A stretch of DNA of 64,000 nt, taken from assembly GCF_000284595.1 (NCBI RefSeq), contig NC_017671.1, forward strand, positions 4,621,001-4,685,000, in the 5' to 3' direction. The DNA is from Stenotrophomonas maltophilia D457 (GTDB taxonomy: Bacteria > Pseudomonadota > Gammaproteobacteria > Xanthomonadales > Xanthomonadaceae). The notes beneath the pieces are model-generated. The model saw nothing but the letters and a program-made list of their open reading frames with translations. It did not search any database and was not told where the DNA came from. Below, one piece after another: positions 8,772 through 17,222 of this stretch; positions within the stretch are counted from its first letter, which is position 1; each line of letters starts with the position of its first letter. The translations under genes were made by a program, and so were the position numbers.

Positions 8772-8832
8772 GTGCCGATTCTACGCGCCCGTGCCTGCAC
8801 CGCGGCGACACGGCCCGTACACCGCGATGGGG

Positions 8833-8838
8833 CATAAT
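8833..8838 (+). promoter_or_regulatory. Candidate -10 box for the DUF2782-type gene
   Basis: CATAAT lies 31 bases before the ATG at 8869; no convincing -35 is visible. It faces away from the polA promoter element in a 97-base divergent region. Confidence 0.35.
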
Positions 8839-8868
8839 CAGGGCTCTTTCCAGGCAAAGGCCCCGCCG

Positions 8869-9153
8869 ATGAAGACCCTGATGCTGGCTTCCCTGCTCCT
8901 GCTCGCTGGCTGCGCCAGCATGGGTGGCGCGGGCGCTCCCCCGGTGGACGTCAAGGGCGCGGATGTATCCAAGCGCACCATGGACAACGGTGACACCATC
9001 GAGGAATACCGCGTGTCCGGCCAGCTGCGCATGGTCAAGGTGACCCCGTCGCGCGGTGCCCCGTTCTACATGTACGACAAGAACGGCGACGGCCGCATGG
9101 ACAACGACAAGGACGGCGTGTCGCCGGTCTACTGGAAGCTGTACAGCTGGTGA
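8869..9153 (+). CDS. Small DUF2782-type lipoprotein
   Basis: 94 residues from the ATG at 8869. The start was chosen because it gives a clear lipoprotein signal (MKTLMLASLLLLAGCAS, lipobox LAGC, acylated Cys at residue 14); the frame runs open upstream to 8770. The mature part has ISE-like text DNGDTIEEYRVSGQLRMVKVTP and a DKNGDGRMDNDKDG stretch of acidic residues. The pattern and the position divergent from polA match the DUF2782 family found beside polA in Pseudomonas. It is predicted to be membrane-anchored on the periplasmic side. Function unknown. Confidence 0.85.
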   Translation: MKTLMLASLLLLAGCASMGGAGAPPVDVKGADVSKRTMDNGDTIEEYRVSGQLRMVKVTPSRGAPFYMYDKNGDGRMDNDKDGVSPVYWKLYSW

Positions 9154-9172
9154 GGTGACCGGGGTTGTGACC

Positions 9173-9211
9173 GGGGTCGGATCCCTTTCCACAGGAAAGG
9201 GCTCTGACCCC
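9173..9211. repeat. GGGGTC hairpin repeat, copy 2
   Basis: GGGGTCGGATCCCTTTCC, a short loop, GGAAAGGGCTCTGACCCC. It starts 20 bases after the DUF2782-type gene and could act as its 3' hairpin. Confidence 0.85.
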
Positions 9212-9245
9212 CTCAGGGCCACCGGCACGGCCCCGATCCCCCCAC

Positions 9246-9281
9246 AAAAAACAACGCCGGCGCGCATCCTGCGGCCGGCGT
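9246..9281 (-). terminator. Terminator of the universal stress protein gene
   Basis: On the minus strand ACGCCGGC, a 12-base loop region and GCCGGCGT form a stem followed by TGTTTTTT. It lies 42 bases past the uspA-type stop codon and is a strong intrinsic terminator. Confidence 0.85.
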
Positions 9282-9322
9282 CGGGTCCCCTCCCCGGGAA
9301 CGCTTGAATCAGCGGGTATGGA

Positions 9323-9769
9323 TCAGCGGATGACCAGCACCGGCAGCGTGCTGCGTGCCAGCACTTCGGCGGTCTGGCTGCCCAGCAGTACACGGGTCAC
9401 GCCACGGCGGCCGTGCGAGGTCATCACGATCAGGTCGCTGTTGCGCTCGCCGGCGGTCTCGATGATGCCGTCGGCCGCATAGCGGTCCAGCACGTGCACC
9501 GGGATGGCGGTGATGCCCTGCTCGGCGGCCTTGGCCAGCGCCGGCTGCAGCACCTTCTGCGCGCCTTCCTCGCGGTCGGCCTTGTATTCGGGGCTGTTCA
9601 TGTAGCCCACGCTCCAGCCCATGGCGTCGTACATTCCGACGGCCCACGGCTCGGAAACAGTGACGATATCGACCTCGGCGTTGAGGTCCTTGGCCAGCTC
9701 CAAGCCCTTGGCCAGGCCCTTGTCGGCCAGTTCGGACCCGTCAGTGGCAATCAGGATGCGCTTGTACAT
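9323..9769 (-). CDS. Universal stress protein (UspA family)
   Basis: 148 residues from the ATG at 9769 (MYKRILIATDGSELAD), which has GGAG upstream; the open frame to 9811 lacks a ribosome site. It is a single Usp domain with the ATP-binding signature near the C terminus: VMTSHGRRGVTRVLLGSQTAEVLARSTLPVLVIR contains the G-2x-G-9x-G-S/T pattern. Cytosolic and probably ATP-binding. A near-consensus FNR/Anr-type box lies about 70 bases upstream, consistent with oxygen-responsive control of such genes in other gammaproteobacteria. It is monocistronic, with its own terminator. Confidence 0.92.
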   Translation of the reverse strand: MYKRILIATDGSELADKGLAKGLELAKDLNAEVDIVTVSEPWAVGMYDAMGWSVGYMNSPEYKADREEGAQKVLQPALAKAAEQGITAIPVHVLDRYAADGIIETAGERNSDLIVMTSHGRRGVTRVLLGSQTAEVLARSTLPVLVIR

Positions 9770-9837
9770 GGTGGGGCTCCGTGGCGGTCTGCCGGATGGG
9801 AACGACACCATTGCACACCGTATGTGCAGGCGGCGCC

Positions 9838-9851
9838 TTGAGCAGGATCAA
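9838..9851 (-). promoter_or_regulatory. Candidate FNR/Anr-type box upstream of the usp gene
   Basis: TTGATCCTGCTCAA on the minus strand matches TTGAT-N4-ATCAA at 9 of 10 positions. It is 69 bases before the start codon. The matching -10 is weak, so this is a candidate only. Confidence 0.45.
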
Positions 9852-9921
9852 TCCGGCGCCGCGCAGCGGCGTGTGCGCACCGTCACGTGGTCCGGGGGAC
9901 AGGCTCGGCCCGCCCTCTTCT

Positions 9922-10059
9922 GTAGAGCCGAGCCCGTGCTCGGCTGCTTCTGGCGGGAAAAGCAGCGGAGCATGGGCTATGCCGGTCGTCCTGACCGGCA
10001 CCCTTCGGGCCGTCGCAAGCGACGTTGGCAGCGGCTCCTGCCGCTACCTTCGGCTCTAC
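9922..10059. repeat. Expanded SMAG pair
   Basis: It opens GTAGAGCCGAGCCC and closes GGGCTCTAC-like (CTTCGGCTCTAC), but the 138-base interior is longer and more diverged than other pairs, with extra nested palindromes (CCGGTCGTCCTGACCGG, GCAGCGGCTCCTGCCGC). It fills most of the 301-base gap between the usp gene and the next gene; nothing else is visible there. Confidence 0.7.
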
Positions 10060-10070
10060 AACAACGTCGC

Positions 10071-10625
10071 TCAGGCGATCTGCACCACGCGCGCGTTCTG
10101 GCACAGCGGGTAGCTGGCCACGAACTCGTCAATCGCATCGCGCATCGCCTCGAACGATTGGCCGTACATGTACAGCGCGGTCTCGGTCGGGCCCTGCCAC
10201 CAGCTGCAGATCTCGCCCAGGCCGTCGATGTTCCCGGACAGCTGCTCGAACACGTGGTTGGAATCGCACTGTTCGTAGACCTCGTCCGGCAGGTTCAGGC
10301 CATCCAGGTAGATGCCCAGGCCTTCGGTCACGCCGAAGCTGCGATCGGCCTCGCCTGCGCCCTGTATCTGCGAACCCTTCGGTGCACCCAGCTGCTCCAG
10401 CAGGTCGATCAGCTTCGGCACGCCCGCGGCATCGACCAGTGCCACTTCGATATCGCCGTATTCGACCTCACCCAGGTCGGACATCGCGGTGCCGCCGCCG
10501 GTCAGCTCGCCCACCTGGGCCGCCTGCAGCAGCGCGTCGAGCGGATCCTCGAACAGTTCGTGGCGGTGCTCCGGCTGCAGCCGGGCGTTCAACTTCACGG
10601 TGACGTGCAGCGTGGGTTCGGTCAT
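10071..10625 (-). CDS. Conserved hypothetical acidic protein
   Basis: 184 residues from an ATG preceded by AGGAACGCC. The protein is soluble, acidic, and has no signal peptide or membrane segment. It starts TEPTLHVTVKLNARLQPEHR and has a regular alpha/beta look, with VEYGDIEVALVDAAGVPKLIDLLEQLGAPKGSQI in the middle and a Trp pair (CSWWQGPTE) near residue 145. I do not recognise the family. It is flanked by SMAG pairs on both sides, so it is probably transcribed alone. Confidence 0.75.
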   Translation of the reverse strand: MTEPTLHVTVKLNARLQPEHRHELFEDPLDALLQAAQVGELTGGGTAMSDLGEVEYGDIEVALVDAAGVPKLIDLLEQLGAPKGSQIQGAGEADRSFGVTEGLGIYLDGLNLPDEVYEQCDSNHVFEQLSGNIDGLGEICSWWQGPTETALYMYGQSFEAMRDAIDEFVASYPLCQNARVVQIA

Positions 10626-10656
10626 GGGGGCGTTCCTGGAAGAAGTGCCACCTATT

Positions 10657-10722
10657 GTAGAGCCGAGCCCATGCTCGGCTGCTTCTGGCCGGAAAAGCAG
10701 CCGAGCATGGGCTCGGCTCTAC
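10657..10722. repeat. SMAG pair
   Basis: GTAGAGCCGAGCCCATGCTC... and its near-perfect inverted copy ending GGCTCTAC, separated by CTTCTGGCCGGAAAAGC. A textbook pair between two minus-strand genes. Confidence 0.85.
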
Positions 10723-10731
10723 AACAGTCTG

Positions 10732-11058
10732 TCAACGCAGGAACGGCGTGACCTTGCGCTTCAGCAGTTCCACCAGCACCGGGTCCATGTACTCGTAGTC
10801 ATACGGAATATCCAGGCAGATCACCCGCTTGCCGTTCAACCAGGCCTTGTAGCGGCTGGACAGCCGGTTGCGGTGGGCGCGCTCCATCACGAACACGATA
10901 TCGGACCACTGCAGCAGCTCGGGGCTGAGCACTTCCTCGGCGTCGGCCAGCAGCCCGGCCGAGGCGGTCTCGATGCCCGGCCAATCGGCGAATACCTGCT
11001 CGGCCGTCGGGCTGCGCAGGCGGTTCTGGCTGCAGAGGAAGAGCACATTGCGGGTCAT
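10732..11058 (-). CDS. Low-molecular-weight phosphotyrosine-phosphatase-like protein
   Basis: 108 residues, shorter than classic LMW-PTPs (about 150). It begins TRNVLFLCSQNRLRSPTAE, where C9-x5-R15 is the CX5R phosphatase P-loop, followed by the Ser-Pro-Thr-Ala-Glu typical of the family. SDIVFVMERAHRNRL and the acidic DIPYDYEYMDP near the C terminus fit the region of the general-acid Asp. It is predicted to be cytosolic. Small proteins of this type are annotated as LMW phosphatases, but the substrate (protein tyrosine or small molecule) cannot be told from sequence. Confidence 0.85.
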   Translation of the reverse strand: MTRNVLFLCSQNRLRSPTAEQVFADWPGIETASAGLLADAEEVLSPELLQWSDIVFVMERAHRNRLSSRYKAWLNGKRVICLDIPYDYEYMDPVLVELLKRKVTPFLR

Positions 11059-11073
11059 GAGCGCAGCCTAATC

Positions 11074-11114
11074 GGGGTCGGATCCCTTTTCCAACGGAAA
11101 AGGGCTCTGACCCC
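11074..11114. repeat. GGGGTC hairpin repeat, copy 3
   Basis: GGGGTCGGATCCCTTTTCC, a short loop, GGAAAAGGGCTCTGACCCC. It sits between the divergent phosphatase-like gene and the orphan gene at 11168, so it is close to both promoters rather than at a 3' end. Confidence 0.85.
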
Positions 11115-11167
11115 ACTCAGGTACATTCGGACAAGTTGCATGGCCGGAAAACACTCGAAAGACCATC

Positions 11168-11905
11168 ATGGGCCTTTCCACCGTCCAGATGCCCATGATC
11201 ACCAAGGATGACCTGTTAACGACGTTCGCAGAGGTAGCCGAGGCGCACGACTGCTACTTCAGCAAGTACGTAGTCGCGACGTACGTGCTCTATTGCTGCA
11301 TCAGAAATGCCAAGGAACATGACCTCGCGATCGCGTCCAAAAATGTCGATGATCCGGAGTTCGCCGCCAGCGTTGTGCTGAACGCGCCGCCCCGTCTTTC
11401 ACATGATGGGCCAACGATCTTTGAAATTCCTTCCAACGCCTATGGGTTCACTCATGCGATGGTGGTTCCCAGCACTTATCACGGGCTTCTGAATGGGATC
11501 GAGAAGCGCACGGGTCTGTTCCTGTGCCTGCCGATCTTCCGGTGTGAGTTCAACGGCAACGAATCAGCAGAGGATTTCAGGTGGTCCACACATCACATCG
11601 TTGACGTCAACAACTGGCATAGGACCAGGCAGCCGAAGATCAGCGTGTACCTCGACAATCCCCGCACTGGTGGCGGCACGGACAAGGACGGTGCCATTGT
11701 GAGCCTGGAGACATTGATAGCGGAGATCGACAACGTTAGCGGAGTGAGCAACGGCTTCATCGAGATCACCAACTACCGCGGCGAAGTGATCGAGGTGTTG
11801 TCGCCGGCGGAAGGCCACTACGCGCTGATCCGCAACCGCCAGGATGAAGAAGCGATGGACCGCGCCGGGTTGGTGGCAGCCGTGGAGAAGTTCACCATCG
11901 GCTGA
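11168..11905 (+). CDS. Hypothetical protein of lower GC content
   Basis: 245 residues. The ATG at 11168 is taken as start; in-frame ATGs at 11189 and 11195 are possible and no strong ribosome site is visible. No signal peptide or membrane helix. Cysteines cluster in the N-terminal half (VLYCCIRNAKEHD; LFLCLPIFRCEF). The middle carries RWSTHHIVDVNNWHR and the C-terminal half SLETLIAEIDN and FIEITNYRGEVIEVLS. Base composition is visibly more AT-rich than its neighbours (52-60% GC in sampled lines), and codons such as AAA, TTC/TTT and ATT are commoner, which suggests horizontal acquisition. I do not recognise the family. Confidence 0.75.
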   Translation: MGLSTVQMPMITKDDLLTTFAEVAEAHDCYFSKYVVATYVLYCCIRNAKEHDLAIASKNVDDPEFAASVVLNAPPRLSHDGPTIFEIPSNAYGFTHAMVVPSTYHGLLNGIEKRTGLFLCLPIFRCEFNGNESAEDFRWSTHHIVDVNNWHRTRQPKISVYLDNPRTGGGTDKDGAIVSLETLIAEIDNVSGVSNGFIEITNYRGEVIEVLSPAEGHYALIRNRQDEEAMDRAGLVAAVEKFTIG

Positions 11906-11920
11906 TAGCCGACCGCTGTT

Positions 11921-11984
11921 GTAGAGCCGAGCCATGCTCGGCTGGTTTTCCCGCCTGAAGCAGCCGAGCATGGCTCGGCTCTAC
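11921..11984. repeat. SMAG pair
   Basis: GTAGAGCCGAGCCATGCTC... mirrored by ...GGCTCGGCTCTAC. It lies 16 bases after the orphan gene and before convergent uvrD. Confidence 0.85.
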
Positions 11985-12009
11985 AGGAATTCCCGCCCCC
12001 TGACGGTGA

Positions 12010-14202
12010 TCAGATCACCGTCAGGTTGGCGTAGGCCATCACCAGCCACTTGCTGCCGGCATCAGCAAACTCGACCTGCACGCGGGCGTGCGCGCCGCTG
12101 CCTTCGTAGTCGGTCACCATGCCTTCGCCGAACTTGGGATGGGTGACCAGCGCGCCGAGCTTGACCGGCGGCGCCTCGATCGAGGCATGGCCCATCACCC
12201 GGCTGGCGCCCATCGAAGCCGGGCGCGAGACCTGCACCTTCGGGCGCACTTCGTGCAGCAGTTCGCGCGGAATCTCGCGCAGGAAGCGTGACGGCAGGCT
12301 GTAGTTGTCCTGGCCGTGGATGCGGCGCGATTCGGCATAGCTCAGCACCAGCTTCTGGCGCGCGCGGGTGATGCCGACATAGGCCAGGCGGCGCTCTTCT
12401 TCCAGCCGCCCGCTTTCCTCCAGCGAGCGTGCGCTGGGGAACAGGCCTTCTTCCAGGCCGGCCAGGAACACCAGCGGGAATTCCAGGCCCTTGGCCGAGT
12501 GCAGGGTCATCAGCTGCACGCCCTCTTCGCCTGCCTGCGCCTGGCCCTCACCGGCCTCCAGCGCGGCATAGGCCAGGAACGCGACCAGCTCGTCCATGTC
12601 CTCGCCCACTTCCTCGATGTCGTCGGCCCGGCGCACGAAGCGCGAGGCCACCGAGACCAGTTCGTCGAGGTTGTCGGTGCGCGACTCCGAGTCCAGCGCG
12701 TTGCGGCTTTCCTTGCTCCAGTGCTCGCGCAGCTGCGAGCGGGCCAGCACGTGGTCCACGCGCTCGGCCAGGGTCATGTGCACGGTCTGCGCCTGCAGCT
12801 CGTTGACCAGCCCCAGGAAGCCGGCCAGCGCATTGCGCGCGCGTGCGGCCAGCGCGTTGCCCTGGGTGACCAGCATCGTTGCTTCCCACAGCGAGATACC
12901 CTGCGCGCGTGCCTCGCGGCGCACTTCGTCCAGCGTGCGGTCGCCGATGCCCCGGGTGGGCGTGTTGACCGCGCGCTCGAACGCGGCGTCATCGTTGCGG
13001 TTGGACAGCAGGCGCAGGTAGGCCAGCGCGTCCTTGATTTCGGCACGCTCGAAGAAGCGCATGCCGCCATACACGCGGTATGGCACCTGCTCGCTCAGCA
13101 GCGCTTCTTCCAGCGCGCGCGACTGCGCGTTGCTGCGGTAGAGCACGGCCACTTCGGTGTAGCTGCCACCGTCGCGCACCCACTGGCGGGCACGCTCGAC
13201 GATGTAGCGTGCCTCGTCCATCTCGTTGTACGCGGCGTACAGGTCGATCGGCTCGCCGTCACCGCTGTCGGTCCACAGCTGCTTGCCGATGCGATCCGGG
13301 TTGTGCGCGATCACCGCGTTGGCAGCGCCGAGGATGTTGGCGGTGGAGCGGTAGTTCTGCTCCAGGCGGATGGTCTGCGCGCCCGGGAAATCGCGCAGGA
13401 AGCCCTGCACGTTCTCGACCTTGGCGCCGCGCCAGCCGTAGATGGCCTGGTCATCGTCGCCGACCACGAACACGTGGCCGGAATCGCCGGCCAGCACGCG
13501 CACGAAGGCGTACTGGATGGCATTGGTGTCCTGGAACTCGTCCACCAGGATCTCGCGGAAGCGGGCGCGGTAGTGCGACAGCAGCGCCGGGTTGTCGCGC
13601 AGCAGTTCGTGCGCGCGCAGCAGCAGCTCGGCGAAGTCGACCAGGCCGGCGCGGTCGCAGCGCGCCTGGTACTCGATGTAGGCCTGGCGCATGGTCTCCA
13701 GCCACGCGTCGTGCGGTTCGGGCTGGATGTGCTGCGGGCGGCGGCCCTCGTCCTTCTGCGCGTTGATCCACCACGCGATCTGCTTGGGCGGGTACTTGCC
13801 GTCGTCCAGCTCCAGCGCCTGCACCACGCGCTTGACCAGCCGCAGCTGGTCGTCCGAATCCATCACCTGGAAGCCTTCGGGCAGCTTCGCATCCTGCCAG
13901 TGCAGGCGCAGCAGGCGGTTGGCCAGGCCGTGGAAGGTACCGATCCACATGCCACGGCTGCCATGGGGCAGCTGTGCGTCGATGCGGTGGCGCATCTCGC
14001 CGGCCGCCTTGTTGGTGAAAGTCACCGCGAAAATGCCATGGGTCGGCACGCCATCGACTTCATGCAGCCAGGCGATGCGGTGGGTGAGTACGCGGGTCTT
14101 GCCGGAACCGGCACCGGCCAGCACCAGGTGGTGACCGGGGGGAGCGGAGACGGCTTCGCGCTGGGCCGGGTTCAGGCCATCAAGCAGGTGGGAGACATCC
14201 AT
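12010..14202 (-). CDS. uvrD: DNA helicase II (UvrD/Rep family)
   Basis: 730 residues, typical for UvrD. Superfamily 1A motifs are in order: Q-motif region LNPAQREAV, Walker A AGAGSGKT (29-36), motif Ia TFTNKAAGEM, Walker B DEFQDTN near 220, motif III GDDDQAIYGWRG, motif IV RLEQNYRST, motif V TLHSAKGLEF, motif VI YVGITRARQKL, and a C-terminal beta segment. It unwinds DNA 3'-5' in nucleotide excision and mismatch repair. The -10-like TAAAAT (14214-14209) is six bases from the ATG and overlaps the stop codon of the preceding gene, so uvrD may have its own leaderless transcript besides read-through. Confidence 0.96.
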   Translation of the reverse strand: MDVSHLLDGLNPAQREAVSAPPGHHLVLAGAGSGKTRVLTHRIAWLHEVDGVPTHGIFAVTFTNKAAGEMRHRIDAQLPHGSRGMWIGTFHGLANRLLRLHWQDAKLPEGFQVMDSDDQLRLVKRVVQALELDDGKYPPKQIAWWINAQKDEGRRPQHIQPEPHDAWLETMRQAYIEYQARCDRAGLVDFAELLLRAHELLRDNPALLSHYRARFREILVDEFQDTNAIQYAFVRVLAGDSGHVFVVGDDDQAIYGWRGAKVENVQGFLRDFPGAQTIRLEQNYRSTANILGAANAVIAHNPDRIGKQLWTDSGDGEPIDLYAAYNEMDEARYIVERARQWVRDGGSYTEVAVLYRSNAQSRALEEALLSEQVPYRVYGGMRFFERAEIKDALAYLRLLSNRNDDAAFERAVNTPTRGIGDRTLDEVRREARAQGISLWEATMLVTQGNALAARARNALAGFLGLVNELQAQTVHMTLAERVDHVLARSQLREHWSKESRNALDSESRTDNLDELVSVASRFVRRADDIEEVGEDMDELVAFLAYAALEAGEGQAQAGEEGVQLMTLHSAKGLEFPLVFLAGLEEGLFPSARSLEESGRLEEERRLAYVGITRARQKLVLSYAESRRIHGQDNYSLPSRFLREIPRELLHEVRPKVQVSRPASMGASRVMGHASIEAPPVKLGALVTHPKFGEGMVTDYEGSGAHARVQVEFADAGSKWLVMAYANLTVI

Positions 14203-14211
14203 GCCCCCATT

Positions 14212-15615
14212 TTACGGCATCGCCGTCGCGGCTCCTGCGACCACCTGGGTGGCCAGTGCCTGCGCCTGCTGACGCAGTTCAGGCACCGCCAGGCTTTCCC
14301 ACAGGCTGCCGATGCGCAGGCTGCCGAGTACGCCCAGCCGCGCCTGCGGCTGGCCACCGGCGGCACGCAGGCGGTCGCCCGGCACTGTGCTGTCCAGGCC
14401 CAGCCCGTGCGGGCCGGGGCGGGCCAGGCCATCGCTCTGCAGCTGCTGCAGCAAGGGATTGCGCAGCGCGCTGGCGCGGGTTTCCACGCCGGTGGCGTTG
14501 ATCACGCCGCCGATCGTCCAGTGCTGTTCATTGCCAGACGGAGCGCGGCCAGAAAGCCGCAGCGCTTCGCCTTCGCGGCCGACGCGTTGCAGGCGGGACC
14601 GGTGAATACGCAGTTGGCCGCTTTCGATCAGCGCCTGCAGCTGTGCGTCGACCTCTTTGGCGATGCGGTGGCGATGCACGTCCCAGTAGCGCACCACATG
14701 GCGCAGGAAGCGGCGCTGGTCGGCCGCGTCGAGGCTGCACCACAGTGCCTGCCCGTGCGGACGGATGCGGTCCATCACCCCCTGCCACGGCAGACCATCG
14801 GCCTGCGCCTGGCGCGCGAACCCGCGCAACGCGCGCAGGCGCTGGCGCAGGCTCATCGGCAGCAGCGCAGCCGGGTCGAACGCGGGCAGGCCGCCATGCG
14901 CATGCGGCAGCGGCAGCAGGCCATGGCGCGAGATCACGTGCAGCGGGCCGGTGTGGCCGGCTGCAACCAGCGCCAGCACGGTGTCGGCCATGCTCAGGCC
15001 GGAGCCGACGATGGCCACGGCCTGCTCACCGGCCAGGGTGCGTACGCCGTCGTAGTCCCAGGCCTCGATCACGTCATCGGCGGGCAGTGCCTCGGCACCG
15101 GCTACCGGCAGCGGCCGCATGCTGTTGCCGGTGGCGAGCACTGCCTGTGCGGCGTGCAGCGTCTGGCCATCGCCGAGTGCCAGCTGGTAGCCGTGGTCAT
15201 CCGGCTGCAGGCCCAGTACCGGCTGCACGATCACCTGCAGCTGTGCCGGGCTGGCCGCGGCGGCCTCCTGCAGGCGCTGCTGCAGGTACGCTGCAAAGTA
15301 GTGGCGGCACACGTAACGCTCGCCCAGCACCTCGCGCGCCTCGCCCGGGTAGGCGTTGGCGGCCATCAGGTAGTCGAGGAAATCGCCGGGCTGGTCGGCA
15401 AACGCACTCATCTTCGCCGCCGGCACGTTCAGCAGGTGCTCCGGCCACGGCGTGGCATAGGCGATGCCCTGCGCCAGCTGCGAAGCCGGTTCGAAGATGG
15501 CCAGCGCCAGCGGCGCCTGGGCCTGGCGCAACACCTGGATCGCCACCAGCACCCCGGCCGCACCACCACCGATGATTGCCAGGTCCAGTTCGCCATTACG
15601 CGGTGAATCAGTCAT
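14212..15615 (-). CDS. FAD/NAD(P)-binding flavoprotein (NAD_binding_9 type)
   Basis: 467 residues from the ATG at 15615; the frame extends to 15633 but TACAAT at 15622-15627, six bases before the ATG, favours a leaderless start here. The N-terminal Rossmann motif is IIGGGAAGVLVAIQ, with a second dinucleotide motif VAIVGSGLSMADTVLAL around residue 205. Other family features are GIAYATPWPEHLLNVPAAKM and VLATGNSMRP. It resembles the FAD/NAD(P)-binding proteins with an NAD_binding_9 domain (E. coli YdhS type), whose substrates are mostly unknown. uvrD starts 9 bases after its stop, so the two may be co-transcribed. Confidence 0.85.
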   Translation of the reverse strand: MTDSPRNGELDLAIIGGGAAGVLVAIQVLRQAQAPLALAIFEPASQLAQGIAYATPWPEHLLNVPAAKMSAFADQPGDFLDYLMAANAYPGEAREVLGERYVCRHYFAAYLQQRLQEAAAASPAQLQVIVQPVLGLQPDDHGYQLALGDGQTLHAAQAVLATGNSMRPLPVAGAEALPADDVIEAWDYDGVRTLAGEQAVAIVGSGLSMADTVLALVAAGHTGPLHVISRHGLLPLPHAHGGLPAFDPAALLPMSLRQRLRALRGFARQAQADGLPWQGVMDRIRPHGQALWCSLDAADQRRFLRHVVRYWDVHRHRIAKEVDAQLQALIESGQLRIHRSRLQRVGREGEALRLSGRAPSGNEQHWTIGGVINATGVETRASALRNPLLQQLQSDGLARPGPHGLGLDSTVPGDRLRAAGGQPQARLGVLGSLRIGSLWESLAVPELRQQAQALATQVVAGAATAMP

Positions 15616-15678
15616 GCGCCGATTGTAGGCCATCGGCGATGACGGGCCGGATTGCCGAAGCGGGCGGTTGCCGCCGTT

Positions 15679-17097
15679 TCACATCAACGCATCGGCCAGC
15701 CGTGCGATGCCTTCGCGGCTGCGCCGCCACGTGGGACGGCTGCGCCACTGCTGCAGGTCCAGCTGCCGCGACTCGCGCAGGTAGCCATCCTCGATCGCGC
15801 ACAGCTGCTGCACCAGCGCGCGGTCGTAGCAGACCAGGCCGATTTCGGCATTCAGCGCGAACGAGCGGATGTCCATGTTGATCGAGCCGAGCACGGCGAT
15901 GTCCTCGTCCACGCTCATGTGCTTGGCATGCAGGAACTGCGGCTCGTACAGCGCGATGCGCACGCCACAGCGCAGCAGCTCGTCGTAGTAGGCCTCCTGC
16001 GCCCACGACGTCAGCCGCTGGTTGTTGCTGGCCGACAGGATCAGCTGCACCTGCACGCCGGACAAGGCCGCAATGCGCAAGGCGCTGAGCGTGGCTTCGT
16101 CGGGCACGAAATACGGGGTGACCATCACCAGCCGGCGCCGCGCCAGGTGGATCAGCGCCGCCACCGCATCGCGTGCGTTGCTGTACGGATAAGCCGGGCC
16201 GCTGGGCAGCAGCTGGGTGGCGATGTCGTCACTGCACTCGGGCACATCGGCGATCACGTCCAGGCGCTGGCCGGTTTCCATGTACCAGTCGCTGGCGAAG
16301 ACCGCTTCCAGATGCGCCACCGCCGGGCCGCGCACGCGCGCCACCAGTTCGCGGTTCGGGTGGCCGGGCACGAACTGCGGGCCGGCCAGGTTCTGCGAAC
16401 CGACATAGGCCACTTCGTTGTCGATCACCGCGATCTTGCGATGGTTGCGCAGGTCCATGCGCCCGCTGCGGCGCCAGCGCAGGCCACCGGGCAGCATCGC
16501 GCGCACTTCGATGTCGCGCGCCTGCAGGCGCTTGCGATAGGCACGCAGGCCGCGCTTGGCGCCCACCGCGTCGAGCAGCACGCGGCACTGCACGCCACGT
16601 GCAGCCGCACGCTGCAGGGCCTCGACGATCGCCTCGCCCACCGCGTCGTCGAACATCAGGTAGTACAGCAGGTGCACGCGGTCTTCGGCCTGGTCGATGT
16701 CGGCGATCAGCGTGTGCAGTGATTCGTCGTAGTCGGTCAGCAGATCGACGGCGTTGCCGTGCACCGGCATGAAGTCGCCCTGGCGCTGCACCAGCGGCAC
16801 GATCTCGGCGCTGGCGGTGTCCGGCTGCGGTGTCCAGCGCAGGCGATGCTGCAGCGCCTGTTCCTCGCGGATGACCTGCGAGGCCTCGGCCTGGCGGCGG
16901 ATGCGCTCGCGCGACAGCCATGGGTGGCCGAACAGCAGGTACAGCGGCAGGCCCAGCAGCGGCACGAAGCCGACCAGCAGCAGCCAGCTACGCGCCGCCC
17001 CCGGCGTGGTGCGGGTGGGGATCCAGCACAGTGCAACCAGCCGGATCAGCCAGTCGATCAGCAGCAGGTACGAACCCAGCAACCACTCGAACAGCAT
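15679..17097 (-). CDS. cls: Cardiolipin synthase
   Basis: 472 residues from the ATG at 17097. Two N-terminal membrane helices (MLFEWLLGSYLLLIDWLIRL; SWLLLVGFVPLLGLPLYLLF) are followed by two phospholipase-D HKD motifs, HRKIAVID near residue 220 and HAKHMSVD near 390, each followed by the G(S) x N element (YVGSQN, VLGSIN). This is the bacterial ClsA-type layout: transfer between two phosphatidylglycerol molecules at the inner membrane to give cardiolipin and glycerol. The open frame runs far upstream, and an alternative ATG at 17127 would add ten residues. The 63-base gap to the flavoprotein gene carries that gene's -10. Confidence 0.94.
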   Translation of the reverse strand: MLFEWLLGSYLLLIDWLIRLVALCWIPTRTTPGAARSWLLLVGFVPLLGLPLYLLFGHPWLSRERIRRQAEASQVIREEQALQHRLRWTPQPDTASAEIVPLVQRQGDFMPVHGNAVDLLTDYDESLHTLIADIDQAEDRVHLLYYLMFDDAVGEAIVEALQRAAARGVQCRVLLDAVGAKRGLRAYRKRLQARDIEVRAMLPGGLRWRRSGRMDLRNHRKIAVIDNEVAYVGSQNLAGPQFVPGHPNRELVARVRGPAVAHLEAVFASDWYMETGQRLDVIADVPECSDDIATQLLPSGPAYPYSNARDAVAALIHLARRRLVMVTPYFVPDEATLSALRIAALSGVQVQLILSASNNQRLTSWAQEAYYDELLRCGVRIALYEPQFLHAKHMSVDEDIAVLGSINMDIRSFALNAEIGLVCYDRALVQQLCAIEDGYLRESRQLDLQQWRSRPTWRRSREGIARLADALM

Positions 17098-17144
17098 CGT
17101 GTCGCCCGTCGGGAGGTGATGGGCCATTCTGCCCACCGGCCCTT

Positions 17145-17214
17145 GTGGAGTCGAGCCGCGCTCGACGACCTTCCGGTCCGACCGCACAGCAGCCGAGCGT
17201 GGGCTCGGCGCTAC
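17145..17214. repeat. Degenerate SMAG pair
   Basis: One arm is GTGGAGTCGAGCCGCGCTCGAC, the other the conserved CCGAGCGTGGGCTCGGCGCTAC. The left arm has drifted from GTAG to GTGG. Confidence 0.6.
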
Positions 17215-17222
17215 AGGATGGC

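Noticed and set aside
12316..15606. A 1096-codon frame antisense to uvrD and the flavoprotein gene
   Set aside because: It spans two real genes in opposite orientation and has no recognisable domain.
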